From Tritrichomonas musculus (taxonomy: Eukaryota; Parabasalia; Tritrichomonadida; Tritrichomonadidae): a DNA stretch of 64,000 nucleotides. The notes beneath the pieces are model-generated. The model was given only the letters and a program-made list of their open reading frames with translations. It was not told where the DNA came from and did no database searches. Made by a program: the position numbers and the translations under genes. The stretch is taken from contig JAPFFF010000049.1 of NCBI GenBank assembly GCA_039105265.1, forward strand, positions 1,013,501-1,077,500, given 5' to 3'. Numbering within the stretch: position 1 is the first letter of the stretch; each line of letters starts with the position of its first letter. Of the stretch, positions 36,227 to 45,807 are shown piece by piece.

Positions 36227-36726
36227 ATCAATTGTGGTCTTCTTTGATTGTTATTGTTATTGTTATCATTGTCATCATCATCATTGTCATGAGCCTGTTG
36301 CCTTTTCAATGTGAGAATCTTGTTAACCATGTACGTTGATATATTTATGTTTAAATGCTTTTTGATTAATAGTTTTGTGTATGATGCTTGTTTATGTGCT
36401 GGCAACTTATTAATTTCATTCATTCGTTCTTCATCAAGGAACTGCATGACTAATTCACGGTCATGAGCGTTTAAGAACTTTGATGAATTGAATAAGGAGC
36501 ACTTTGGTTTATCACTTTTTGGTGTTATATCATTCAATAAACTATTTTGTTCAGAGAAATGGGGTAGATTTTCTTCATCTGATGATGAATCATTATTGTC
36601 ATTGTCAAATGAAACGTTATTCACAAGGTTCCTGAAAGCTTCATTATCATCTGATTTAGCAATCAATATCGTTAACAAATGACGGATTGCATCAACATGT
36701 TTCAATATCTCTATTAATTCTGTCAT
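36223..36726 (-). CDS. Acidic protein with Asp/Asn-rich tail
   Basis: The ATG at 36726 (MTELIEILKHVDAIRHLLTI) is chosen over one 15 codons upstream because the extra residues are atypical and the 5' region is otherwise tightly packed. About 167 residues: an N-terminal helical domain, an acidic serine-rich middle, a region HDRELVMQFLDEERMNEINK with a small helical-domain look near residues 90-130, and a C-terminal Asp/Asn run coded by a trinucleotide tract. It is divergent from the polymerase gene (88 bp between starts), which should hold both promoters. Function unknown. Confidence 0.55.
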   Translation of the reverse strand: MTELIEILKHVDAIRHLLTILIAKSDDNEAFRNLVNNVSFDNDNNDSSSDEENLPHFSEQNSLLNDITPKSDKPKCSLFNSSKFLNAHDRELVMQFLDEERMNEINKLPAHKQASYTKLLIKKHLNINISTYMVNKILTLKRQQAHDNDDDDNDNNNNNNQRRPQLI

Positions 36727-36813
36727 TTCAATGAAATAAAAAACCTGAATTATTTTTTTTTGATTTAACATTTTTCAAATTTCAAATAATTTGATTTTTT
36801 AATTATATCATAA

Positions 36814-39800
36814 ATGAGTTCGCGTTATTACTATCAAAAAGATACCAAATCATTTGTTATTGAACAAATCAGGTATATCAATAATGAACTTCAATTAAAA
36901 CCTCGCTTGTCAACATCTAAACCTTCTGATTATGATGTTAAACATTTCAAATCAATCTTAGAAAACTATCTAACTTCATTCGGTTTTAGAGAACATGAAG
37001 GTGATAGAATCAATGATACAACAATATTAGCTTTCGTCAATAGAATGAAAAGAGAAGCAGAAGAACCAGAAGAAGAGGAGGAGGAAGAGGAACAATTTGA
37101 AGAAGAAGAACAAGATGATGAACAAAAACTAAAACAAAAACAAATCGAGGACAACATTAAAATTGCTCATGATGCACTCAACAAAGCCCTTCAATTAATT
37201 AAATCTGAAAATATATTATTGAGACCATTACCACCAAAGACAAACAAACAACCTCAACGATATGAAGATATTCGATTCAACAATGAAAATGCTGAATTAA
37301 TTGAATACATCAAAAAGTTTGGCTATAAAGGTGTTCATTCAAAACATGATTCATATTTCATAATCAATGAACCTGAAAACTTTGATGAAGCCGTCGAAGC
37401 ATGCAGTCATTTCATTGACCAATTCCCAAATGATAGTGAAAAGGTTGAACGATTAGATGAAGACAGTAAAGAACCAATCAAAATATATTACAAAAACGGA
37501 GTTTCATCAATTGAAGACATCAATGAATATTTAACTGAGACAGTGTTTAAACAAGAAGTGAAACCGTTCAAAATATATTTTCAATTGACAGGCATATTTG
37601 AGATACCGCCCAAGAATGAAAACGAAAGATATACGTATGAAGCAAGTGAAATCAAATGGAAGAACTATAAATCATCAATTCCGATAATAGTTAGAGAGAG
37701 TAAAGATATTGATAAAGTTAAACTGTATGTTGAATCAAAAATACATGAATATGAAACCACTACTTCAAACATCAAATTGTGTATTGTTTGGTCAGTATCG
37801 TTTACAATTTCACGAGTCGTTAAGATAACGGGTAAGATTGATGAAGTTTCAGAATTGTTTGGCAAAAATAAATATATCATTATTGATAACGTTGATGATT
37901 GTTTGTGTTGGTATCGATTTCTTGCTTGTTGTTTGAATAAAGAATTAATGAAAAGACCTTTTACAATCTCAGACCGAACAGCAGCAGCAAAGAAAATATT
38001 ATGTGATGAACACGGTTTGAGCTATACAAAGAAACCTTCAAAAGCAGCAAAGCAATTCATCAACTCGTTTAAAGGTATCACGATTGAAGAAATGAAAGAA
38101 TCAGCCAAGAAGCATAACATCAATGTCAACATTTATGAATACAACCAAACTGAAACAGATAAAAAAGGCTTTTTCGATTTACAAGACCAATGGCATAACA
38201 CTGACGATAACAATAAAACGTTTTCAGCCCTGTTGTATTCAAAGGATAAGATACTTCACATAATGTACATCATCAACGCTGAAGCATTAACAAATATTCA
38301 TATTTGTCCTCATTGTGGTTCATACATTCACAAAGGAAATCACAATATTGACAGATTCAACAGACATGTAGATAAATGTGATGGTAAATTCAAAAAGGAT
38401 TTCATTCCTTCACGAGAAGCTTTACCATATTGTCCACACATTTTAAACAATCCTGTTTATTTGTATTGTCTTTCATATGAACTTGAATGGAAGCCAACAA
38501 AGCATTATATCACTTATGATTTTGAAACAATGGAGCAAAAGATTGAAAAGAAAGTCAGTGATAAATCAGTTATCAATTCTCGATTGATTCCTTTGAGTGT
38601 TTCATCATGTGTGAAGCTTGATAAAGGATTGATAACAAAGAACTTTGATATACGAACAAATGACTTCATTGCCAAATGGATTGACTGGTTATTTGTTGCT
38701 GGCTGTGATGTGTATGCTGATAAGTTGAACCATTTAAAATCATTCATTAAAGATAAATCGGAAGAAGAACTCAATAAAATAGATTCATCATTGAAAACAA
38801 TAACAGTATTCGGTTTTAATTCATCACGATTTGATTCAAACTTATTCAAAGAGCAATTGATTAAAAATCATTGGTCTATCGATAGCGGAATGATTGGAAC
38901 TGCTACATCATTGAAACAATTCATATTGAAGTCATCAAAGTACCCTATTCGATTGAGGTTCATTGACGCACAAGCATTTGTTGCTGGAGGAACACTCAAA
39001 CAGTTTGGAATCGATTTTGGCGGTATATCTAACAGTTCGAAAGGTGTCTTTCCTTATGAAGCAATCAACAGTGAAAATTATAATGAAGTGTTGTCAAAGA
39101 GTGAACCATTTGAATATGAAGACTTTTACAGTTATCTCAATCAAAAGAATCCTTTAACAAAAGCTGATTATGAAGAGTATTTGATTGATTCAAAGAGGTT
39201 TGCAACACGTTGGGATTATTTGTTGTCATACAATGACAATGATGTTGAGATGATGATTAAACCTATTGACAACCTTATTCAAATGAATGCTGAATATAAA
39301 GTTGATTTGATTAGCAATCTTTCGTTATCAAAGAACGCATCATGTATCAAATATGCTCTTGCTTACAAAGATTTTAATCCGAAGAACGACTATGAAATCA
39401 TCAACAAGATGAATACATTCAAACCAACAATGAAATGGTGGTTAAATAAATGTGATAATTATCGAAAGCAAGACATGAAGCATAATTTTTGCTCGCAAAA
39501 AGGCGATTCATCGCTTCAATCAAATCAAAATCAACGAGATATTTCAAAATGTGTTAGTGAAAAGGATTTCGAAGCATTCATGAAATTGTATGAATCAAAT
39601 GAAACAGGTAAATGTCATTTATGTGGTGAACACTTTACTTACAACAACAAACCGACACTTGACCGAATAGATAACAATAAAGGACATCAGATTGATAACT
39701 GTTTACTTGCTTGTGCTGAATGTAATCGTTTACGACAAAGAGATGATGACAAGATAACAAGAACCAAAATACAATTGAAGAAATTCTGCAAGCTCCATCA

Positions 39801-41388
39801 CCTGCCAACACTCATAACTGATGAAAAAGAATACTACAATTTGAGAGAGAACATAACGGGAGGATTATCAAATGTACTTCATCGTGTGAACATCAGAGGT
39901 CAAACATTAATCAATAAACTCAAATATGATGCCGTTAATGACAGAATCATTAGCTATGACACTTCAAACACAGTCTCTCACGTTGCTGGTATTGATTTCA
40001 ATTCATTGTATCCTTCATCATTCAGTTCAGTAAAACATTCATTTAATCCTTATCACGGAGGAATCATGTACATGCCTGGCTCATTTATAAAACGATTTGA
40101 TGTTTATGATGAAGATGGAAACAAGAATGAAAAGGTATTCAATGCTGCAATGAATATCATTCAATCAAAGAAACGATTTGATGCAAACCCTGAGTTTATA
40201 TTCAAAGCTGAAGTCAAATTAAGATGCCCAAAGAATAAAATCAATGATTTGATTAACTTTCCTCCTGTGTTTAGAAATATCAATATAATGAATGATGAAC
40301 AAACGATTGGAAGTTATATGTACAAATACATGAAAGACAATAAACTGAATTCAGCAGATAAAGAAACAAGAAAGCTGACAATGTTGCTTGATACATGCGG
40401 AACATTTATGACGTTCTCGAACTATTATTTATGGTTTTTAATCGACCACGGACTTATAGTTGATGACATTAAGAGCTTAAGTTTATACGAGGCACATGAC
40501 GGTTTTAATCAATTTGTTTGTGAGTTTATGAAGAAGCGTCAAGATATATTGTCAGGAAAGGCACACGGGAACGAAAAGTTTTACAAGATTAGTATGAACG
40601 GATCTTACGGATATGACGGAATGAATTCAGAGAACTTTAATAAAGTCAGAATTGTTGATAAAAATAAAGCCTTTCAATTGATAGCATCCGATACTTATCG
40701 CAATGGATGTAAATTGTCAAATGATTGTTATTTGATACAATCACAACCTCATTCATTCAAATGTAATACATGTCTTCAGGAATCATTTTGGACATTAGAC
40801 AATGCGAAATACTGGTATTTGACTTTCCTTTATGACTTTCTATACAAATGCATTGACATGAATAAGGTTCATTTCAACTCGGTCGATACAGATAGCCTTT
40901 ACATGTCTATCGCTGGTGATATGAATAAACCAATTGACCAGTTGTTTGATTACGTCATCAAAGACAAATCATTTTATGACAAACACATTTATAGCTTCAT
41001 GCCAAACCCTGCAATCAATGATGTATATGATGAGAAAAAGATTCTCGGATGCTGTGTAGAAAAGTTCGGAGCAAATCAAATTGCTTTGTGCGCTAAGTGT
41101 TATACGATTTGGTCAGATGACAAAACAATTTCATTAAAACTCAAAGGTGTTTCATTGAAGAAGAACAACATCAAATCAAGTGATTATAAAAATGTCATTG
41201 AAAAGCAATCAGTAATGAAAGGAAAGAACATAAACCTTCAATTAAATTCACAACTGATGAGTAAAATAACTGTAATCAAAAATGCTTTAACAGCAGCACA
41301 TTCAAAAATGTTAGTTTTATCGAATCATTGTTGCTGTCCTTATGTCAATGGTTTCACTGCAAAGGATTATTTCATTGAAAACCATTAA
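36814..41388 (+). CDS. POLB: Protein-primed B-family DNA polymerase with internal HNH-like module
   Basis: 1524 aa. An acidic stretch lies near residues 85-110. A module near 355-450 (NVDDCLCWYRFLACCLN...HNINVNIYEYN) recalls OTU-type folds. A C2HC-type finger (CPHCGSYIHKG...HVDKC) lies near 497-522. Exo I YDFETMEQK is near 567, Exo II FGFNSSRFDSNLF near 669 and Exo III YNDNDVEMM near 808. Inserted before the polymerase motifs is an HNH-like zinc module near 932-975 (CHLCG, then TLDRIDNNKGH, CLLACAECNRL). Polymerase motif A GIDFNSLYPSSF is near 1059, motif B KISMNGSYGYDG near 1257 and motif C VDTDSLYMS near 1355. It would replicate the element from terminal-protein primers. The HNH module is absent from the Polinton A polymerase ORF. 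Confidence 0.93.
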   Translation: MSSRYYYQKDTKSFVIEQIRYINNELQLKPRLSTSKPSDYDVKHFKSILENYLTSFGFREHEGDRINDTTILAFVNRMKREAEEPEEEEEEEEQFEEEEQDDEQKLKQKQIEDNIKIAHDALNKALQLIKSENILLRPLPPKTNKQPQRYEDIRFNNENAELIEYIKKFGYKGVHSKHDSYFIINEPENFDEAVEACSHFIDQFPNDSEKVERLDEDSKEPIKIYYKNGVSSIEDINEYLTETVFKQEVKPFKIYFQLTGIFEIPPKNENERYTYEASEIKWKNYKSSIPIIVRESKDIDKVKLYVESKIHEYETTTSNIKLCIVWSVSFTISRVVKITGKIDEVSELFGKNKYIIIDNVDDCLCWYRFLACCLNKELMKRPFTISDRTAAAKKILCDEHGLSYTKKPSKAAKQFINSFKGITIEEMKESAKKHNINVNIYEYNQTETDKKGFFDLQDQWHNTDDNNKTFSALLYSKDKILHIMYIINAEALTNIHICPHCGSYIHKGNHNIDRFNRHVDKCDGKFKKDFIPSREALPYCPHILNNPVYLYCLSYELEWKPTKHYITYDFETMEQKIEKKVSDKSVINSRLIPLSVSSCVKLDKGLITKNFDIRTNDFIAKWIDWLFVAGCDVYADKLNHLKSFIKDKSEEELNKIDSSLKTITVFGFNSSRFDSNLFKEQLIKNHWSIDSGMIGTATSLKQFILKSSKYPIRLRFIDAQAFVAGGTLKQFGIDFGGISNSSKGVFPYEAINSENYNEVLSKSEPFEYEDFYSYLNQKNPLTKADYEEYLIDSKRFATRWDYLLSYNDNDVEMMIKPIDNLIQMNAEYKVDLISNLSLSKNASCIKYALAYKDFNPKNDYEIINKMNTFKPTMKWWLNKCDNYRKQDMKHNFCSQKGDSSLQSNQNQRDISKCVSEKDFEAFMKLYESNETGKCHLCGEHFTYNNKPTLDRIDNNKGHQIDNCLLACAECNRLRQRDDDKITRTKIQLKKFCKLHHLPTLITDEKEYYNLRENITGGLSNVLHRVNIRGQTLINKLKYDAVNDRIISYDTSNTVSHVAGIDFNSLYPSSFSSVKHSFNPYHGGIMYMPGSFIKRFDVYDEDGNKNEKVFNAAMNIIQSKKRFDANPEFIFKAEVKLRCPKNKINDLINFPPVFRNINIMNDEQTIGSYMYKYMKDNKLNSADKETRKLTMLLDTCGTFMTFSNYYLWFLIDHGLIVDDIKSLSLYEAHDGFNQFVCEFMKKRQDILSGKAHGNEKFYKISMNGSYGYDGMNSENFNKVRIVDKNKAFQLIASDTYRNGCKLSNDCYLIQSQPHSFKCNTCLQESFWTLDNAKYWYLTFLYDFLYKCIDMNKVHFNSVDTDSLYMSIAGDMNKPIDQLFDYVIKDKSFYDKHIYSFMPNPAINDVYDEKKILGCCVEKFGANQIALCAKCYTIWSDDKTISLKLKGVSLKKNNIKSSDYKNVIEKQSVMKGKNINLQLNSQLMSKITVIKNALTAAHSKMLVLSNHCCCPYVNGFTAKDYFIENH

Positions 41389-41599
41389 ACCAATTGGCGA
41401 GAAGCAGAAAAATGCCTCTTGAAAATGCAACCCTCGGTATTCCGAGCCTAGAAAAATTATTAATGGAAATGCATCGGGTAGAATTCCGACCGATGAAATG
41501 CAGGCATGCAATATTGCACTCCTGGGAAATCATTAATGAAAATCATTTATTTTTGATTTGATTTATTTTTAAATCAATTTTTTATCAGCAATTCAAACA
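41389..41599. other. Intergenic stretch with hairpins
   Basis: Between the polymerase and KilA-N genes lie consecutive short hairpins: CTCGG-TATT-CCGAG at 41433-41446 and CATCGG...CCGATG at 41472-41495, and a GCATGCAATATTGCA stretch near 41504-41518. AAATGC-type words recur between them. This could be 3' end structure of the polymerase mRNA or a small structured RNA. Confidence 0.4.
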
Positions 41600-42364
41600 A
41601 TGAGCACACCAACAACAAACGCAGCCACAAACACAAACGCCACAACTCAACCAATCAATAATGATTATGAATATATTCAATACAATCAACGCTTGAGAAT
41701 CATTCATTCAATCAAAGATGATATGTATCAAATGAATTCAATCATAACAGCTTGTCAATCAAATAAATTATGTAAAGACTGGTTCAGAAACCAATCTACA
41801 ATTGATATTATTGATGAATTATCGACTGGGGAAAATCTCCCACTCGAAAAATTATATGAAAAACGAGATGATTTACCAAATGGAATAAGAGGCTTTTATG
41901 TTCATCGATTGCTTGTCAATCATGTTGCTATGTGGGCTTCACCTCGTTATTCAATATATATCATGAAGCTTCTTGATTCACATTTTGAACATGAACGACA
42001 ACAATTGGTTGAAGAATTGCATCAAAAGAAACCACGGCTCGTACCATCTAACAAAGAACACAATTACAAGTATTTGATTTGGAAAGAAACCAATGATGCT
42101 GAAAACACAATTCTTCATCTTGTGAGAAGAAACAAACGAACATTCAGAGCTGTATCAACTCATAACAATGATAATGAAAGATTCTATTTCAAAAATGATT
42201 TGCCAATTGCAATGACACCAAACGAAGACATTAAAGATATTGTCAAGAACAACTTCCCTCGTAATGATTACACCATCAATGGTTGCAATATTATAATAAA
42301 GAATGAACGACTGGAACAATTACATACACTCATTGATGAATACTTCAATCAATTTCAATCATAA
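41600..42364 (+). CDS. KilA-N domain protein
   Basis: 254 aa. After a Thr/Asn-rich start, residues about 30-125 carry the KilA-N pattern: a DWFRNQSTIDIIDEL helix region and then GIRGFYVHRLLVNHVAMWAS followed by PRYSIYIMKLLDSHF, matching G-x-Y-V-H-x-x-L-x-x-x-x-A-x-W-x-S-P. KilA-N domains bind DNA in phages and large DNA viruses. The C-terminal 120 residues (KYLIWKETNDAENTILHLVRR and beyond) form a second domain of the sort that follows KilA-N in Bro-like proteins, not identified further. Probably a regulatory or replication-linked DNA-binding protein. Confidence 0.75.
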   Translation: MSTPTTNAATNTNATTQPINNDYEYIQYNQRLRIIHSIKDDMYQMNSIITACQSNKLCKDWFRNQSTIDIIDELSTGENLPLEKLYEKRDDLPNGIRGFYVHRLLVNHVAMWASPRYSIYIMKLLDSHFEHERQQLVEELHQKKPRLVPSNKEHNYKYLIWKETNDAENTILHLVRRNKRTFRAVSTHNNDNERFYFKNDLPIAMTPNEDIKDIVKNNFPRNDYTINGCNIIIKNERLEQLHTLIDEYFNQFQS

Positions 42365-42963
42365 ATTAATAAAAATAAATGACACATTGATTTGGTTTTA
42401 TTTTTGTGCTCCACTGATTGAAAAAAATATAGAACTTCGGGGCAAAAACCCACAAAGAACCGTCATTCAGTGTTATTATTAAAGTAATATGTATAAAGAT
42501 TATTAATGTAAAGAGTACGGTGTATTTTGACGGTTCTTTGTGGGAAACCATTTATAATAGTTTTTTTTCATGAATTGTTTTAATGTATACGGGTTGTACA
42601 TTCTGCCTCTCTTATATTATTATCTTTCGAATCCAGCGGTTGCTTTCTACATTTTCTAGGATAATATATAAAATAATACAGAAAAGTGTCATGTATGTGA
42701 ATCGAACCTACCACCTTTACAAGGTCTCTGTAGACGCAATACCCATCATGCCATATCATTGCCGTATAATAATAGTTTTCATTTACAGATTTATATTTAA
42801 ATGGTTATATACTATATTGGTTTACACATTTATAGCAATATTTGCGAAAAATTTTTCGAGAACTTTTTCTGAAGAAAAATTATTTTTGACCAGATATGTA
42901 TTGAAATCATGAATTAATAAATAAATGAACAAAAATAAAATGAAAATCAATCAATCAATTGAT
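42365..42963. other. Gene-poor segment with 17-bp inverted repeat and tRNA-like remnant
   Basis: No supportable gene. CCCACAAAGAACCGTCA (42449-42465) and its exact complement (42528-42544) form a perfect 17-bp inverted repeat 62 bp apart. On the minus strand about 42690-42770 there are sequences close to pol III A-box (TGGCATGATGGG) and B-box (GGTTCGATTC), but no proper cloverleaf. CAAAAATAAA-type motifs mark both edges (42396-42409 and 42928-42943). Confidence 0.5.
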
Positions 42964-45789
42964 TTACTCTTTGAATACAGCTAATGTTCTTTCATCAATG
43001 ATACTTGTAATGATACCCACTGTCATGCGTTTTATTTTTGATGTTATTGCTGTCTCTCCTGAAAGAACTTTCAGCTTATTGTCTTCATTATCGATAAACA
43101 CCTCATCCCCGATACCATAACATGATGAATCATTGACTTTGCAAATGTAATCGCCATGACTTGCGAATGTGATACATTTATTTTTGTCATCGATTCTCAC
43201 ACATATACCGACATACTCCTTCCATGTTCCTGATGTTTTGACACTACAAATACAATCAGTTGTATCATCAGCTGTTGATGGTTTCCATTCATCACCAACA
43301 TGTTTGTAAACCTTACCTGTCATATACACAGGAGAACCAACAACGAAATCACTAACAGAGTTCATTGATGATTCAATCGGTGAGTAATGAGTGATTGTTG
43401 TGTTTGATTGTGCACCGTAAATAGCAGCCTTATATTTTGCTAAATAACCTCGGGACATGATGCATCTTGAATATATTTGTTTAGCATCTAATAATTCCTG
43501 AGTAGTTGTCCAAGAATATCCGCCTATCGGGAAATTATATGTCAGGGGTCTTCCTGATGTTATATCAACAGTGTCTTCATAATAGAATGGGAATTTGAAA
43601 TTGTCGAAATACACAGTTCTTTGATGTAATACAAGAACAATGTTATGTGGATTTCCAGTTGTATCATAGAATAATATTCTTATTTCCAAACATAGCGCAT
43701 AATCACCTACTATGTATTCCAGTTTAATTACCTTATCTTCAAGTTTTAGATAATGAATTGATATTTCACCGCCCTCTGTAATCGGTCCGCAATCAATAGC
43801 ACATTTTTTTATTAGTTGTTCTTCTGTTATAACATTTGACTTCAGTGCAAAGTTATCATTCACATATTTCACCGAAGTAATCATATTATCGCTCACAGGT
43901 CGGATGCTGATTAATGTGATAGACGCATCATATATATTGGTCAGTGTATCATCCGTGGCTCTCAATGAGACGACACGTGTACCTACACGAATATCTATCA
44001 ATTCACTCGACTCTCCGCTGGTTGATTTGTAAATGAGATTTGCACCCTTTCGTCCAGAATATTCGAATTCGGCTTCTTCATATGATGCATCTTCGGCATT
44101 TCGTTTGAACTTCACGATAATATTTTTGGTTGTTAATACCCTTCTGATATATTCATCTGGGATTGCACAACCACTATCATTCTGCGCACATTGAATTGTG
44201 AATCGTTCTGGACTTCCATCAACAACATTCGAGTCTTTGATAAATGGTGATTCGATTTGTGCTCTAATGAAATTATATGCTATTGGATTATTATTTCTAT
44301 GTGCTGCAATATATGATACATATACAATTTGTCCATCATCATGACGCCATATTATTCTATCAATGCGTTTGCCATTGCTATCATACCCGTCCATGCTATC
44401 AAAAGTGCTAGTAGAACCATTTGGTTTAAATACTACATCAATATGCATTATATCATCATCTTGATTATCACCCCAATTAACATCAAATACCAAATGAACT
44501 CCAGCATTGGGTAGCTTAGGGGTAATATATGCACCCTCAGATAATTTTGCTGGATATTCAATATTCAATTCAGTGCCATATAGTGCAGTATTCAATGCAG
44601 ATTCATTAACCAAATCAGTTGGAATTGTTGGTATATCTGTTTTCAATGCATACTTATCTAATTCATAAGCCAATTCATCTTCATCAACAAACTTCTCATC
44701 AGCTTGTGCACTGGTATAATACGGTGTCAAGTCAACTGGTTCTGGTATATCCGTCTTCAAAGCATAAGTGTTCGACACATATCTAGCTGAATAAGCGTTT
44801 CTGTCTGTTGGTTCGATATTTTTGGTAATTGAACACGATAAAACTTCTGGTGTATCGCCAGTTCCTGGATTTATTAATTCATGGCTGTCATACAAAAACC
44901 AAAGACTTGAATCACTTCCGTCGATATGCAGTATCTGAGAGGGTAGATTATCATCATCGTCATTGTACGAATAGTCTACATGAACATAATGACCCGTATA
45001 AAAACTGTCTGATGAAACAATATCCAACCCGTATTGCTCAATCAGTTCATGATATGTGTTGTAATCCAAATCAGGAATTGTATTATTGACGATTTCAAAT
45101 TGAATTGTTGTTTGCCCCTCAATAATCTCTGGGAGGTCTTCTTTTGGAACATATCGTTCGGCACAAACATCCAAAGCCGCCTGAAGAGCTTCATTAGCTA
45201 CCATATTTGTTAAACACATTGATACTTGGGCTGATAATGGTTTAACATCATCAGCCATCAATTTCTGGAAAACTTCTTCTGGCAATTGTTCCTTTGGGTT
45301 CAATTGCAACTCATTATTTTTGAGTATCTCTGGTATATCTGTTTTCAATGCATATTTACCTTCAGCGACTGTTTTCGTTTCATACTTATCTAATTCATAA
45401 GCCAATTCATCCTCATCAACAAACTTCTCATCAGCTTGTGCACTAGTATAATACGGTGTCAAATCAATTGGTTCAGGTATATCACTCTTCAATGCATATC
45501 CTTTTAATGATTCATTTATTTTTGTCGTCAACGATTCTTCATTAATCAAGTCATCAGGTATATCAGTTGATAAAGCGTAATTGTTGATAACATAATCACG
45601 CAATCCGTTAACAGCTTCATTCAATTGTTCCTCTGTGATTCCATGACCGTTTGAACCTCCTACGTTTCCGTTCGATGAATCACCTTTGATAACATAATTA
45701 TCGACATATCTTTTGATGTATTCGTTAATTAATCCGTCAATAGTATTTGTTTTTGTTACGTGACCGCTCTGCTCGATCGTAAACATCAA
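42964..45789 (-). CDS. Fibre-like coiled-coil protein, 941 aa
   Basis: A long protein with repeated modules containing Y-A-L-K-[ST]-D-I-P and PVDLTPYYTSAQADEKFVDE, EDELAYELDKY (several copies in residues 60-420), separated by beta-rich domains. The same IPEPVDLT-x-Y motif occurs in the 1203-aa protein of Polinton A. The C-terminal 130 residues (VGSPVYMTGKVYKHVGDEW ... IGDEVFIDNEDNK) are beta-rich like tail-fibre or capsid-decoration ends. Repeated coiled segments between beta domains fit a trimeric fibre. It starts 18 bp from the divergent 854-aa gene. Inferred surface attachment role. Confidence 0.65.
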   Translation of the reverse strand: MMFTIEQSGHVTKTNTIDGLINEYIKRYVDNYVIKGDSSNGNVGGSNGHGITEEQLNEAVNGLRDYVINNYALSTDIPDDLINEESLTTKINESLKGYALKSDIPEPIDLTPYYTSAQADEKFVDEDELAYELDKYETKTVAEGKYALKTDIPEILKNNELQLNPKEQLPEEVFQKLMADDVKPLSAQVSMCLTNMVANEALQAALDVCAERYVPKEDLPEIIEGQTTIQFEIVNNTIPDLDYNTYHELIEQYGLDIVSSDSFYTGHYVHVDYSYNDDDDNLPSQILHIDGSDSSLWFLYDSHELINPGTGDTPEVLSCSITKNIEPTDRNAYSARYVSNTYALKTDIPEPVDLTPYYTSAQADEKFVDEDELAYELDKYALKTDIPTIPTDLVNESALNTALYGTELNIEYPAKLSEGAYITPKLPNAGVHLVFDVNWGDNQDDDIMHIDVVFKPNGSTSTFDSMDGYDSNGKRIDRIIWRHDDGQIVYVSYIAAHRNNNPIAYNFIRAQIESPFIKDSNVVDGSPERFTIQCAQNDSGCAIPDEYIRRVLTTKNIIVKFKRNAEDASYEEAEFEYSGRKGANLIYKSTSGESSELIDIRVGTRVVSLRATDDTLTNIYDASITLISIRPVSDNMITSVKYVNDNFALKSNVITEEQLIKKCAIDCGPITEGGEISIHYLKLEDKVIKLEYIVGDYALCLEIRILFYDTTGNPHNIVLVLHQRTVYFDNFKFPFYYEDTVDITSGRPLTYNFPIGGYSWTTTQELLDAKQIYSRCIMSRGYLAKYKAAIYGAQSNTTITHYSPIESSMNSVSDFVVGSPVYMTGKVYKHVGDEWKPSTADDTTDCICSVKTSGTWKEYVGICVRIDDKNKCITFASHGDYICKVNDSSCYGIGDEVFIDNEDNKLKVLSGETAITSKIKRMTVGIITSIIDERTLAVFKE

Positions 45790-45807
45790 TTTATTAGAAA
45801 CTAAACA

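Noticed and set aside
36966-37157. Serine/cysteine-rich reverse-strand frame
   Set aside because: It is the mirror of the GAA-rich acidic stretch in the polymerase gene.
42690-42775. Functional tRNA gene
   Set aside because: Box-like words are present but acceptor, T and anticodon stems do not pair and the spacing to the B-box is too short.
42583-42912. 109-aa open frame in Polinton B
   Set aside because: Composition is that of translated AT-rich DNA (Ile, Tyr, Phe), it runs over the tRNA-like remnant on the other strand, and nothing similar occurs in the other elements.
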